The translations under genes were made by a program, and so were the position numbers. Below are positions 1 through 8,626 of a DNA stretch of 64,000 nucleotides, one piece after another. Source of the stretch: Chryseobacterium camelliae (GTDB lineage: Bacteria > Bacteroidota > Bacteroidia > Flavobacteriales > Weeksellaceae); assembly GCF_002770595.1 (NCBI RefSeq), contig NZ_CP022986.1:1-64000 (forward strand), in the 5' to 3' direction. Position 1 is the stretch's first letter. The number at the start of each line of letters is the position of its first letter. The notes beneath the pieces were generated by a model. The model was not told the origin of the DNA. It ran no database searches and was given only the letters and a program-made list of their open reading frames with translations.

Positions 1-156
1 ATCCACCCATCTCAAAGAATAATGTTTACGTCCGAAATGGTCTTGTATATGTTTTTCAGTAATCTGGCACAGTATCATGCTTTATGGAATATATTTTGGC
101 TGAGATTCTTTCTCATAATCATTACATATTGTTATATTTAAAATCAGTTACATCCT
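1..156. other. gene-free stretch at the window edge
   Basis: No reading frame, hairpin or promoter motif could be supported here. It is probably the upstream region of the broken gene that starts at 157. Confidence 0.4.
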
Positions 157-706
157 ATGCATAAAATACAGGCCACTCTTATTTTAACTCTGATATTTAC
201 AGTCAGTTTATTTTTTCTACTCATCCTATTTCATCCTCTATCAATACTGGGCGGGTTATTAATTCTTCCGTTGCTTCTGAGGATATAGAGGCTATACGGG
301 CAGAATACAAAAAAATTAACGGCCTAAAGCTAAAAGCACACCGATTTGCTTATGAGGATTTACCCTGCGTGGACGAAGGCGAAACAATTTATTATTCAAA
401 CGGCAAAGAAGTCCGTAAGATAACGGAGAAATTTATCCGGGATGATGCTTATACACTAACCGAATACTATTTTAAGCAGGGCAGGCTTATTTTCGCCATA
501 GAGATCATCATCGGAGGCCCGCCATAGGCCCCGATATCAAAACCGAATACCGGTATTACATAAAAGACAACAAAGCGATCCGCCAGATGCGGGATAAGGA
601 AATTGTTCCTGCCGACAGCAAAAGTACGGATGTGATCGAAAGAGCTTATAAGCTGCTAAAAATAAAAAAACGCAAAAAATTTAATCTCGATTTCTGCAAA
701 AATTAA
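157..706 (+). pseudogene. secreted hypothetical protein, two frameshifts
   Basis: Three frames join into one protein-like product. The ATG at 157 begins a signal-peptide-like stretch (MHKIQATLILTLIFTVSLFF). A shift near the T-run at about 215 leads into a frame covering roughly 216-523, which stops at TAG 521-523. A second shift leads into the frame from about 530 to TAA 704-706, which carries KTEYRYYIKDNKAIRQM. All pieces have similar charged composition, so they read as one former gene of about 180 residues. I do not recognise the family. Single-base errors at homopolymers could equally explain the breaks. Confidence 0.55.
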
Positions 707-768
707 TACTTATGTCCGGGGTGAAATTTCGCGATCGGCAATTAATCTATGAATCGTTATCGGTTAAT

Positions 769-1235
769 TCACTGTTCTTTATGATCATTTGAATTGACTT
801 TGATCCACTCTTCGTAGCTTATAACACCCAGTTCCGGTTTGCCTTCGCCTTCAAGGACATGGATGAATTCCAATTGGTTTCCGTCCGGATCATCAAAATA
901 CAGCGCAAGAGCCGGCATCCAGGCAAAGACCATAGGCGCATGGGTACCATTCTTAAGGAAATTATACGCCTGCAATCCGTTGTTTTCAAGGAAAGTGTTG
1001 GCCGTGTGTAGATAAAATCTTTGGAACAGCTGAAAGCAAAATGCCGTTTCTGTACATTCTCAGGCTGTTCCCACAACCCAAGCATTGCTTTTTTATGTTC
1101 CCCGATCCAGAGAAAAGCGATCGGCCTCGTTTCATCATAATGCGCCAATGGTAACCCCAGTACCTGAGTGTAAAACTGAACAGCCTTTTCTAAATTTTTT
1201 ACCTGAATATGCGTTTCATATAATCCTTCTATCAT
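769..1235 (-). pseudogene. VOC (glyoxalase/bleomycin-resistance) family protein, frameshifted
   Basis: The N-terminal half (from 1235) reads MIEGLYETHIQVKNLEKAVQ FYTQVLGL, the first beta-alpha-beta unit of the vicinal oxygen chelate fold. The C-terminal half lies in another frame and ends at 769 with YFDDPDGNQLEFIHVLE, the typical metal-side motif D-P-x-G-N-x-x-E. The frames meet near 1010-1015, where one missing base would restore a protein of about 155 residues (…SKDFILHTANTFLENNGLQ…). Family members bind a divalent metal and act as dioxygenases, glyoxalases or drug-binding proteins; the substrate cannot be told. Decay or a sequencing error are both possible. Confidence 0.75.
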
Positions 1236-1519
1236 TTTCTGTACATTTTTTATTGAACATTACGGATGTGTGATATCCTGATCAGCCAAATATACAGGTT
1301 TACGTAATTTTAATATTAACCTGTTCAATAGTAAATTTCAATTCTGCTCATACAATTAAATAATAGACTATATGCACTCTTTTGTTCTGGTGCAATGATT
1401 GATCATGCTTTCCTTATGGAGAAATCTGATCATGGATATAGTGACCGAATCTTTTTGAAGCCTGAAACCATTTCACATCCGGAAAATTTTCGTAATTTAT
1501 AGACTGATAATCACAAACT

Positions 1520-1996
1520 ATGGCAACAACCCTGATCGAAGATATTATACAGCAACTCAATGACCTGCATGACGGCGATGTATGGCTGGACGAAACTTTT
1601 GCAAAGAAATTCGAACAGATCAGTGAAACGGATGCGTTTACCCGGCCGCTTCCTGATCTGCACAGTCCCGCGGAATTGATTTCACACCTTATTGTCTGGC
1701 GCAGGGCCGTGATGGGCCGGCTAAAGGGGGCAGTGGTTCGTCTGGAACTTGATGACCCTTCCAATTGGAAAACCAATGATGAATTGCGTCCCGCCGGATG
1801 GGAAGCGCTAAAAAAAGAACTGTATCAAAGCAAACAGGAAATCATCGACATCCTGAACGGTAAAGACGACACCTTTCTCGATACCATTTCAGCCGATTAT
1901 GGAAAAGATTTCCGGTATTTTGTGCAGGGGCTTATCCATCACGACTTGTACCATCTGGGGCAGCTGGGTATTTCTGTCAAGTATTTAAAAAAGTAA
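1520..1996 (+). CDS. DinB-like family protein
   Basis: The 158-residue protein has the four-helix-bundle DinB/YfiT layout: His56 in the HLIVW motif of the second helix, and His141 and His145 in HHDLYHLGQ near the C-terminus. These three histidines form the metal site typical of the superfamily. The family includes thiol transferases and stress-induced proteins; many members remain without a known reaction. It starts at the ATG that gives the usual length of about 155-165. The neighbours are VOC-fold proteins, which are also small metal-binding proteins, but no shared pathway is evident. Confidence 0.85.
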   Translation: MATTLIEDIIQQLNDLHDGDVWLDETFAKKFEQISETDAFTRPLPDLHSPAELISHLIVWRRAVMGRLKGAVVRLELDDPSNWKTNDELRPAGWEALKKELYQSKQEIIDILNGKDDTFLDTISADYGKDFRYFVQGLIHHDLYHLGQLGISVKYLKK

Positions 1997-2116
1997 CTTC
2001 TGTTGCTCGCTTTTTGACTTTTATTGTCAGGATTAAACAAATCAGTTAGCTGAAAGCATAACGAAATGGAAGTTTTCCGGTAGGAAAAATCAATCCCATT
2101 ACATTCAGTATATAAA

Positions 2117-2518
2117 ATGAAACAGTCCATCATTCATATCGCGCTTCTCGTCAGGGACTACGATGAAGCGCTTGATTTTTACCTCCAAAAATTAGGCTTT
2201 GATCTGGTGGAAGATACCTGCCTTTCAAAAACCAAACGATGGGTACTCATTAAGCCTCCCGGTTCCTTCGGATGCTGTCTCCTTTTAGCTAAGGCAGCGG
2301 ATGAACAACAACGATCATCCGTGGGCAATCAAAGTGGGGGCAGGGTATTCCTGTTCCTCGAAACAGAGAACTTTGATGAATCCTATCAGTCCATGCTGGC
2401 GAATGGAATTTCATTCGTCCGTGAGCCCATCGTTGAATCGTATGGAACCGTGGCCGTATTCAAAGATTTATACGGTAATTTATGGGATCTGATTGAGAGA
2501 ACGGTTGACGCCGGTTAA
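2117..2518 (+). CDS. VOC family protein
   Basis: This is a 133-residue vicinal oxygen chelate protein. It opens with SIIHIALLVRDYDEALDFYL (first beta strand with a metal-side His) and closes with VFKDLYGNLWDLIER, the D-x-x-G-N-x-x-D/E motif carrying the last metal ligand. The length is normal for a single paired-betaalphabetabetabeta subunit, which would dimerise to form the active site. It is similar in type to the broken protein at 769-1235 on the other strand. The substrate is unknown. Confidence 0.88.
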   Translation: MKQSIIHIALLVRDYDEALDFYLQKLGFDLVEDTCLSKTKRWVLIKPPGSFGCCLLLAKAADEQQRSSVGNQSGGRVFLFLETENFDESYQSMLANGISFVREPIVESYGTVAVFKDLYGNLWDLIERTVDAG

Positions 2519-2656
2519 GGATTCAAAATGTTTTCAATTCCTCATTAATTTTTATATTTTTTTCAAGTGGATCTTTCTCCGATATTTTTGAATTTGAAAC
2601 GTCTGATGCGATCATTCTAAGAATATATTTCCATACAGGATTTCTGTGATCATTTT

Positions 2657-2830
2657 TTATTCCGGGTCAGGAAATAGAGGAGGGCAGCTCTGGTAATCGC
2701 ATTTGGCATCCAAAGTTTCGCATTGTTTAGGTTTACACATGGGATATGATAAATCAGGACTGTTACCTGCAACGATTGTTTTCAGATCCTTTTTGGTAAG
2801 CTTTTTTGATAGTTTTGCCAGGTTTTTCAT
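2657..2830 (-). CDS. bacteriocin-like peptide with double-glycine-type leader
   Basis: The frame encodes 57 residues. The first 22 (MKNLAKLSKKLTKKDLKTIV plus Ala-Gly) match the basic leader of Flavobacteriia 'bacteriocin-like' peptides, with the L-x-x-x-D-L-K-x-I core and a cleavage-type AG pair. The mature part is acidic with four cysteines (residues 32, 37, 44 and 49) in a C-x4-C-x6-C-x4-C arrangement, then a proline-rich tail, suggesting disulfides or modification. Such peptides are exported by C39-peptidase ABC transporters; none is in the window. The stop is TAA. The leader is recognised by pattern only; function (antimicrobial or signal) is inference. Confidence 0.7.
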   Translation of the reverse strand: MKNLAKLSKKLTKKDLKTIVAGNSPDLSYPMCKPKQCETLDAKCDYQSCPPLFPDPE

Positions 2831-3353
2831 GGGATGTTTGTATTAGTTTGTTTTACTTATCCGGATATTTCCGGAATATCTAAATATACGTAAATATATC
2901 ATAGCCTGATATTTTTATTTGAGTATTCCCGGATTTCCCAGATTTTCTTTTGGTATTGAGGTCTGCGTGATTCTATTTATCCATGTAATCTGAGAGAGAA
3001 TATAATTTAGGATGCTGTTAGTTTTTTTATGTTTTATGAAAAAAATCGGTACAAATTTTTATCGATATCTCTGGAAGCAAATAGGGCAGAGGTTAATATG
3101 GTAAAGGGAATTTAGTCTTTCTCTCTGTACCTGAAATTTCTCAGTTGAAATATTTCTAAAAGGTTTTTGGAAAAATTTTTGATCAGATTTTTATACGTAA
3201 AAAGTTTTTCTGAAAATACGGAGGACTTGACCTTGACAGAATTTAGTAGTTGGGCTAGGAAGCGAAGTATCTTTGGTTTCTGTTTTTATTTTTTACGTTA
3301 ATACTATAGAATAATTATTTTGACTAAAATAAATGATAATTTATCTTACTATT
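2831..3353. other. AT-rich intergenic stretch before the hsdS locus
   Basis: No coding frame is convincing. The far end holds the first 16-bp recombination site (3328-3343). Composition shifts to strongly AT-rich here, marking the edge of the restriction-modification island. Confidence 0.5.
3328..3343 (+). repeat. hsdS recombination site 1 (forward)
   Basis: The 16-mer AATAAATGATAATTTA occurs here. Identical copies lie at 5686-5701 (same strand) and, as the reverse complement, at 4097-4112 and 6469-6484. It lies just outside the C-terminal end of the silent hsdS cassette. Two pairs in opposite orientation around a tyrosine recombinase gene are what site-specific inversion needs. Confidence 0.75.
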
Positions 3354-4000
3354 TCATTCAACTTTTACCTGTCCGTTCATCAGCATAGGTAAAAGCCAGT
3401 CGCGGAGAGAGCTAAGTTGTTGGTTTTGTTGTTCATTAATTCTGATTTTGTAATAAATGGAAAGAATTTCTTTTCAAACTCTTTTTGTAATGATATAAGA
3501 GGAATTAATAAATTAACTGTTCTTAATTCATCTTGTCTTATTCCAAAGACAGTACTACCACTTACTTTTCCTAAAATCTGCGAATAACCATTTCCGATTG
3601 ATAACTCATAATATAGATATGTGTGACTTAAAATTTTTATATTTGATCTTATAGCAAAAACTCTTTGGCTTAAACAGTATTTTATATCTCCCATAAGGTA
3701 AAAAAACTCACCGCAAGGCGCTTCTGAAGTCATCAAGATATCACCTTCGCTTAATTCTTCTTTCATCCATTTATTATATAATGAATCATTAACACGATTA
3801 GCTTCACTAAGATTTACAAGCTTTCCTTTTTTAATATGTTTTGCAGATATTGCGATGATATCATCATTATTAGTAGACCAATCAGCATCTAATTTCTTTG
3901 GAGTTTTTCCACGATAATCTATTATTAAACTAACACAATCATTTAATTTTCTAATTTCCCAACCTTCTGGAATCTCTCTTTTCAAAGTTTCATTCCAAAC

Positions 4001-4112
4001 CATCTTGCCACCGCTTGATTTATAAGGCTTTCCGTTTTCGTCAGGGAAATCGAACTGCACAAACCAATAGTCGTACAGCGTTTTTGCCATACGCTCTAAA
4101 TTATCATTTATT
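4001..4112 (-). repeat. 112-bp direct repeat of the hsdS central conserved region, copy A
   Basis: Every base matches 6373-6484. It encodes the HsdS central helical spacer and ends in the recombination site at 4097-4112. The flanking sequence diverges abruptly at both ends, as expected where cassettes have been exchanged. Confidence 0.9.
4097..4112 (-). repeat. hsdS recombination site 2 (reverse)
   Basis: Reverse complement of the 16-mer at 3328. It lies at the first codons (INDNL) of the silent cassette's central region, where recombination would join it in frame to an upstream TRD1. Confidence 0.75.
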
Positions 4113-4170
4113 GTACAACTATGGCTATTTTTGTTTTTCATTCCTTTGCGGCTTCAAAAATTTAAGTACA

Positions 4171-5163
4171 ATGAAGGAATTAGTGAAGCAAGAAATAATT
4201 AATGCAATGCAAACAGTTTTAAACTTTCAACAGTTAATGATTCTTGAAAAGGTAATACATCAATCTTTTCATTCTGTGGTGGTTACACCAAAAAAAAGTA
4301 ATGAAGATAAGTTGGAAACTGATAATACAAGCGTTTTAAATTTATTCATTTCATCCAAAAAAGTGGAAGGTTGTTCTGAAAAGTCATTAAAATATTATTT
4401 TTCGACCATAGACACTCTGTTTCAAAAACTAAAAAAGAAAGTTACAGAAATCTCTACTAATGATTTAAGATTCTATCTCTCAGAATATCAGGAAGCAAAA
4501 AAATCGAGTAAAGTCACTATAGATAATATTCGTAGAATATTTTCAAGTTTTTTTTCTTGGTTAGAAGATGAAGATTATATTTTAAAAAGCCCTGTAAGAA
4601 GGATTCATAAAGTTAAGACCGCCAGAACTATAAAGGAGGTACTTAGTGATGAAGACATAGAAATACTTAGAGACAACTGCAAGCAAATAAGAGATTTAAC
4701 CCTTATCGAAATGTTAAGCTCGACTGGTATTAGAGTTGGTGAGCTTGTAAAAATAAATATTAAGGACATTGATTTCCACGAGCGTTCTTGTATCGTAACA
4801 GGTAAAGGAAATAAACAGCGTGAAGTATACTTTGATGCAAGAACGAAGATTCATCTCAAAGAATATCTTCAAACAAGAAAAGATGATAATGAAGCTTTAT
4901 TCGTTTCTTTATCAAAGCCTAATCAGCGACTTTCTATTGGTGGAATTGAAAATGTATTGCGGAAACTGGGACAAAAAACCAAAATAAATAAAGTACATCC
5001 TCACAAATTCAGAAGAACTCTAGCGACTATGGCAATCGATAAAGGAATGCCTATCGAACAGGTTCAGAAGTTATTAGGTCATGTTAAAATTGATACAACA
5101 TTACATTATGCAATGGTAAATCAGGCTAATGTGAAAATTGCTCACCGAAAATTTATTAGTTAA
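4171..5163 (+). CDS. tyrosine site-specific recombinase (hsdS invertase)
   Basis: The 330-residue XerC/D-type integrase starts at ATG 4171 (the longer frame from 4015 runs back through the repeat and is unlikely). The N-terminal core-binding SAM-like domain covers about residues 48-140 and the catalytic domain about 155-325. The catalytic residues are visible: Arg188 (SSTGIRVGEL), His278-x-x-Arg281 (HPHKFRRT), His304 (LLGH) and Tyr313 (LHYA). Small recombinases of this type next to hsdS in Bacteroidota and Mycoplasma invert specificity cassettes. Here the gene sits inside the array, flanked by opposed 16-bp sites, so it would itself be flipped by some events. It points opposite to hsdRMS. DNA inversion as its role is inference from context. 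Confidence 0.9.
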   Translation: MKELVKQEIINAMQTVLNFQQLMILEKVIHQSFHSVVVTPKKSNEDKLETDNTSVLNLFISSKKVEGCSEKSLKYYFSTIDTLFQKLKKKVTEISTNDLRFYLSEYQEAKKSSKVTIDNIRRIFSSFFSWLEDEDYILKSPVRRIHKVKTARTIKEVLSDEDIEILRDNCKQIRDLTLIEMLSSTGIRVGELVKINIKDIDFHERSCIVTGKGNKQREVYFDARTKIHLKEYLQTRKDDNEALFVSLSKPNQRLSIGGIENVLRKLGQKTKINKVHPHKFRRTLATMAIDKGMPIEQVQKLLGHVKIDTTLHYAMVNQANVKIAHRKFIS

Positions 5164-5167
5164 GATT

Positions 5168-5791
5168 ATGAATAATTCAAGAAGAGTAGATTCGATTCTT
5201 ACCTATTATGGAAAAGGCGTAACACCAAAATATGTTGGAGAAAGCTCCATAATTGTTTTAAATCAGAAATGTATTCGTCATAATAAAATAGATTACTCAT
5301 TTGCTCAATATATAGATGATAAAAAACACTATAATGAAGATAAGTTTCTGAGAGTTGGAGATATTCTAATAAATTCTACAGGCCAAGGAACGGCAGGTCG
5401 AGTTGCTTTTGTGGAGAAGCTGCCTCAAAATAAAAAGGTAATTATTGATTCTCATATTTTAGTAATTAGAACTAATGACTACTTTGAATCTAAATGTTTG
5501 AATTACAATCTTTTTTCTATAGAAAAGCAATTACAAACTTTTATGGATGGAAGTACAGGACAAGGCGAATTTGACAAGCAGAGATTATTTAACGTGGTTG
5601 TTAACTACTCTCAAAAACATTCTGTACAAAAAGAAATTGCCAATATCCTAACTGATATTGACAATAAAATTAATTTAAACAATCAAATAAATGATAATTT
5701 ATCTTACTATTTTATTCAACTTTTACCTGCCCGTTCATCAGCATTGGTAAAAGCCAATCTCGTAGTTGGGAAAGTTGTTGGTTTTGTTTAA
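5168..5791 (+). CDS. hsdS: partial HsdS: alternative TRD1 cassette on the opposite strand
   Basis: The ATG at 5168 lies 4 bp after the recombinase stop. It encodes one recognition domain (VDSILTYYGKGVTPKYVGES … GQGTAGRVAF) and the helix ending QKEIANILTDIDNKINLNNQ, matching the end of TRD1 in the expressed hsdS. Just after NDNL, at the site 5686-5701, the frame runs into antisense sequence: the last 30 residues (SYYFIQLLPARSS…) are the reverse complement of an HsdS C-terminus and are not natural protein. The real cassette therefore ends at about 5701. Joined by inversion to a TRD2 cassette it would give a complete specificity subunit. It is probably non-functional in the present orientation. 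Confidence 0.75.
   Translation: MNNSRRVDSILTYYGKGVTPKYVGESSIIVLNQKCIRHNKIDYSFAQYIDDKKHYNEDKFLRVGDILINSTGQGTAGRVAFVEKLPQNKKVIIDSHILVIRTNDYFESKCLNYNLFSIEKQLQTFMDGSTGQGEFDKQRLFNVVVNYSQKHSVQKEIANILTDIDNKINLNNQINDNLSYYFIQLLPARSSALVKANLVVGKVVGFV
5686..5701 (+). repeat. hsdS recombination site 3 (forward)
   Basis: Same 16-mer as at 3328, at the junction of the forward TRD1 cassette and the antisense C-terminal end of the expressed hsdS. The roughly 100 bp that follow are closely similar to 3344-3432 and hold the C-terminal coding end of a reverse-strand hsdS. Confidence 0.75.
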
Positions 5792-6372
5792 GGTTGGATT
5801 GCTTCTTAGATTCTATATTTTTTATTTGATTATAAAATCTTTCAACTAATACTTTCGGAGGTTTATTACGAAATAAGACTCCATAAAGGATTCAAATAGA
5901 AAGTTTTTAATTCCGCTAGTTTTTCCCTCATATCCAAAAAAACATTAGCATCGTATAACCTTTGCCATTCTTGTAAGAAATTGAAAGAGAACTCGTTCTC
6001 TTTTAAAGAAATAGCTTTACAGAAGTTTGAGCATATAATATTTGAATCAAATCTTTCAAATGTACTTTCAGTTAAAAGGGCGATTCTTCCAGTAGATTGT
6101 GATGGACTTCCACCTGAATTTCCACAATAAAATCATCTGGTTTTAGAGCCTTTGATATATTATTTTTTAGAATATATCTTTGGGGTGCTTTAACTTCACC
6201 CTTGCCGTTTAATCCATTAATGTCAGCACCTCTAATACAATAAACTTTTTCCGTATAATTACCCTCAATCTTATCTTTACCCAATCTCCAGTCTTTGTTT
6301 TTCTATCCAATCATTAAATACAGTTACTTTCCATCCTTCCGGAATTTCCCTTTTCAAAATTTCATTCCAAAT

Positions 6373-6484
6373 CATCTTGCCACCGCTTGATTTATAAGGC
6401 TTTCCGTTTTCGTCAGGGAAATCGAACTGCACAAACCAATAGTCGTACAGCGTTTTTGCCATACGCTCTAAATTATCATTTATT
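6373..6484 (-). repeat. 112-bp direct repeat of the hsdS central conserved region, copy B
   Basis: Identical to 4001-4112; includes recombination site 4 at 6469-6484. In the expressed hsdS it lies between TRD1 and TRD2. Confidence 0.9.
6469..6484 (-). repeat. hsdS recombination site 4 (reverse)
   Basis: Reverse complement of the 16-mer, within the expressed hsdS at codons for INDNL. Inversion with the forward site at 5686 would move TRD2 onto the forward-strand TRD1 cassette. Confidence 0.75.
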
Positions 6485-7003
6485 TGATTGTTGAGTTCTA
6501 TTTTATCATCTAATAATGAAAGAGTAGAAGCAATTTTTTTCTGTATTATTTTATCATGTATTTTTATCTCTAAGTTTTTAAAATTTGTAGTAGCTTGTGC
6601 TAGTGCAGGTACCCCTACATGATTTTTAAATGATAATAACTTACTTTGGCCATATTTACTTTTCATTAAATAAGAAAAGTAAATTGGATCTAAATTCTCA
6701 TTAAATCTTACTCTAAATTGACTTTGCGAAATAACATAACGATCATATTTTGAATTATGAGGAATAAATGAAACTTGACCTAATGTTCCACGATGCGTAA
6801 TTACAATATCTCCCCTTTTAGCATTTGCTTTTCCTAAAGAATTTGCCTTTTCTTCAGAAATATAATTAAAACTATCTTCAACAAGTTTATGATTAGTTAA
6901 ATTTGAACCGTTCAAAACAGGAATTCCTATATCAATAAAATTATCAACTTTAATATCAGACCCAAATGGTCCCATAGATATTTCTTTAATTAAATTTTTT
7001 AGT

Positions 7004-8626
7004 TTAATTTCCATCATATCTCAAACTTTTAAGCTGTTCCTGAATTTTTATTTCCAAAGCATTTCCTTCCGCAAAAAGACTTTGCAAATTAGTTTCAAAA
7101 TTTCGCATTTTTTCAGCAAATTCTTCTGGAGTAATATCAACATATTCTATTTTAAATTCAAAATATTGCCCTGCAGAAAAAGAATAATTCTTTTCAGCAA
7201 TTTGTTCTTTTGTTACTACAACAGACAAGTCTTCAACAGCCTGCTTTTGATTAAAGGTTTCCACAATTTTTGCTTCTTCATCGGGCGTTAAAACAGTACG
7301 TTGATTTTTGCCTTCTTTCACTGTTTGGCCCAGCTTAGAAGCATCCATTAAAATAATATGCTCGCTATCTGCTCTTTTATCAAAAAATAATACTGAGACA
7401 TTGGTTCCTGTACTTGCAAATATGTTGCTTGGCATACTTACTACACCCCGAAGCCAACCATTACTAATTAACCTTTCACGAATTTTCTTTTCAATCCCAC
7501 TTTGAGCAGTAATGAAACCTGTTGGAACAACAATAGCTGCTTGACCTTTTTCGCTTAAACTGTGCATAATATGCTGAATAAACAAAAGATAAATTGCCAT
7601 TGATTCTTTTTTGCTTTTCGGAACATTTGGAATTCCGGCAAAGAATCTTTGTTTAAAAGCATCTTTCTCAAGATCATCTCTAAAATCAGAAAAGTCTAAC
7701 TTAAAAGGTGGATTAGAAACGATGTAGTCAAACTTTGTATCTAAATAAAAAGGCTGTGCAATGGTGTTAGTTTTAATGATATTCGGAATTGAATGCGTAA
7801 GGCTGTTCAAAACCAAATTTAGACGTAACATATTGCTCGATTTCTGTGAAATGTCTTCTGAATAGATTGTGCAATTCTTTTCACCAATTTGATGAGCTAA
7901 ACTCATTAACAAAGTTCCCGATCCTGCACTTGGATCATAACATTTTACACCTTTTACTTCATCCGGCACAAGAATTTTTGCCATAATACGGGCAACAGCG
8001 TGTGGTGTATAATATTCAGCATACTTACCACCGCTATCTGTGTTGTAATCTTTAATTAAATATTCAAAAATAGTTGCAAAGAAATCATATTTTTGAACAA
8101 ACATTTCTTCAAAAGAAAACTCAAATAATTTATTAATCAATGCTTTTGCAAAAGCATCACGTTGAGAAGCATCAGAGATGAACTGAGTAAGCTCATCAAA
8201 CAATGTATCTTTTGCACCACTAAATGATTTTACCGAAAACACATCAGCGTTTTCAATTGATATTTGTCTTAAAGTATCATCAAATGTTTTTCCAAAATCA
8301 CTGTCATTTTGAATTGCGAACAAATGCGAAATCAAATGATCAGGATGTAATCTTGGAATATTAGGATCCAAGCTTGCCAGTAGAAACTGATACTCGTCAT
8401 CACTCATCTCACGAAGTGCTTTAGAAAAATTCTCAGCATCTGCAAGTTGAGGTTGCTCTTCTTTTATCGCAAAGCGGAATTTATCATTAAGAAATTTATA
8501 TAGAAATATTTGCGTAATAATCTTGAATTCATTTCCGTCATTTCCGAGTCCGTAATTGGCACATACACTTTTAAGATTATCGATTAAAGATTTTGTTTTA
8601 GTAATAAAGTTTATATCTTGAGTCAT
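7004..8626 (-). CDS. hsdM: type I restriction-modification DNA N6-adenine methyltransferase HsdM
   Basis: The 540-residue modification subunit transfers a methyl group from S-adenosylmethionine to adenine at sites chosen by HsdS. The N-terminal helical domain (about 1-160) is followed by the methylase fold. The SAM-binding motif is DPSAGSGTLL (231-240) and the catalytic motif IV is NPPF (305-308). The C-terminal coiled segment ends in the hsdS overlap. Its start overlaps the hsdR stop by one base (TAATG), so hsdR-hsdM-hsdS are one translationally coupled unit. The reading frame is intact, unlike hsdS. Methylation needs a working HsdS, so the state of that gene decides activity. Confidence 0.97.
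   Translation of the reverse strand: MTQDINFITKTKSLIDNLKSVCANYGLGNDGNEFKIITQIFLYKFLNDKFRFAIKEEQPQLADAENFSKALREMSDDEYQFLLASLDPNIPRLHPDHLISHLFAIQNDSDFGKTFDDTLRQISIENADVFSVKSFSGAKDTLFDELTQFISDASQRDAFAKALINKLFEFSFEEMFVQKYDFFATIFEYLIKDYNTDSGGKYAEYYTPHAVARIMAKILVPDEVKGVKCYDPSAGSGTLLMSLAHQIGEKNCTIYSEDISQKSSNMLRLNLVLNSLTHSIPNIIKTNTIAQPFYLDTKFDYIVSNPPFKLDFSDFRDDLEKDAFKQRFFAGIPNVPKSKKESMAIYLLFIQHIMHSLSEKGQAAIVVPTGFITAQSGIEKKIRERLISNGWLRGVVSMPSNIFASTGTNVSVLFFDKRADSEHIILMDASKLGQTVKEGKNQRTVLTPDEEAKIVETFNQKQAVEDLSVVVTKEQIAEKNYSFSAGQYFEFKIEYVDITPEEFAEKMRNFETNLQSLFAEGNALEIKIQEQLKSLRYDGN

Larger units (their letters stand above)
3354..4141 (-). pseudogene. hsdS: silent hsdS half-gene (central conserved region plus TRD2)
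   Basis: This cassette lacks a first target-recognition domain. It opens with the HsdS central repeat (INDNLERMAKTLYDYWFVQF), followed by a recognition domain starting near REIPEGWEIRKL. The last part is out of frame: the frame from 4141 stops at 3380, but another frame continues to TGA 3354 with the canonical HsdS end LRDWLLPMLMNGQVKVE. One additional A in an A-run near 3450 would restore it. The 112 bp at 4001-4112 are identical to 6373-6484 in the expressed hsdS. No proper start exists: upstream is the recombination site and the divergent recombinase. It is best read as a donor cassette swapped by inversion. Confidence 0.8.
5712..7017 (-). pseudogene. hsdS: type I restriction specificity subunit HsdS, four single-base frameshifts
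   Basis: This is the expressed-position hsdS; its ATG overlaps the end of hsdM by 14 bp. TRD1 covers about residues 1-165, the central repeat (NNQINDNLERMAKTLYDYW) about 170-215, then TRD2 and a C-terminal repeat ending QQLSQLRDWLLPMLMNGQVK at TAA 5712. TRD2 is broken four times: one extra A near 6300 and single missing bases near 6113 (EI/SGGSPSQSTGR), 5945 (FFGYEGKTSG) and 5863 (before PPKVLVERFYNQI). All are at short homopolymers. The observed 1306 bp plus the net two missing bases give 436 codons, a normal HsdS length. HsdS sets the DNA target of the complex. Sequencing or assembly error in an inverting region is as likely as real inactivation. Confidence 0.85.
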
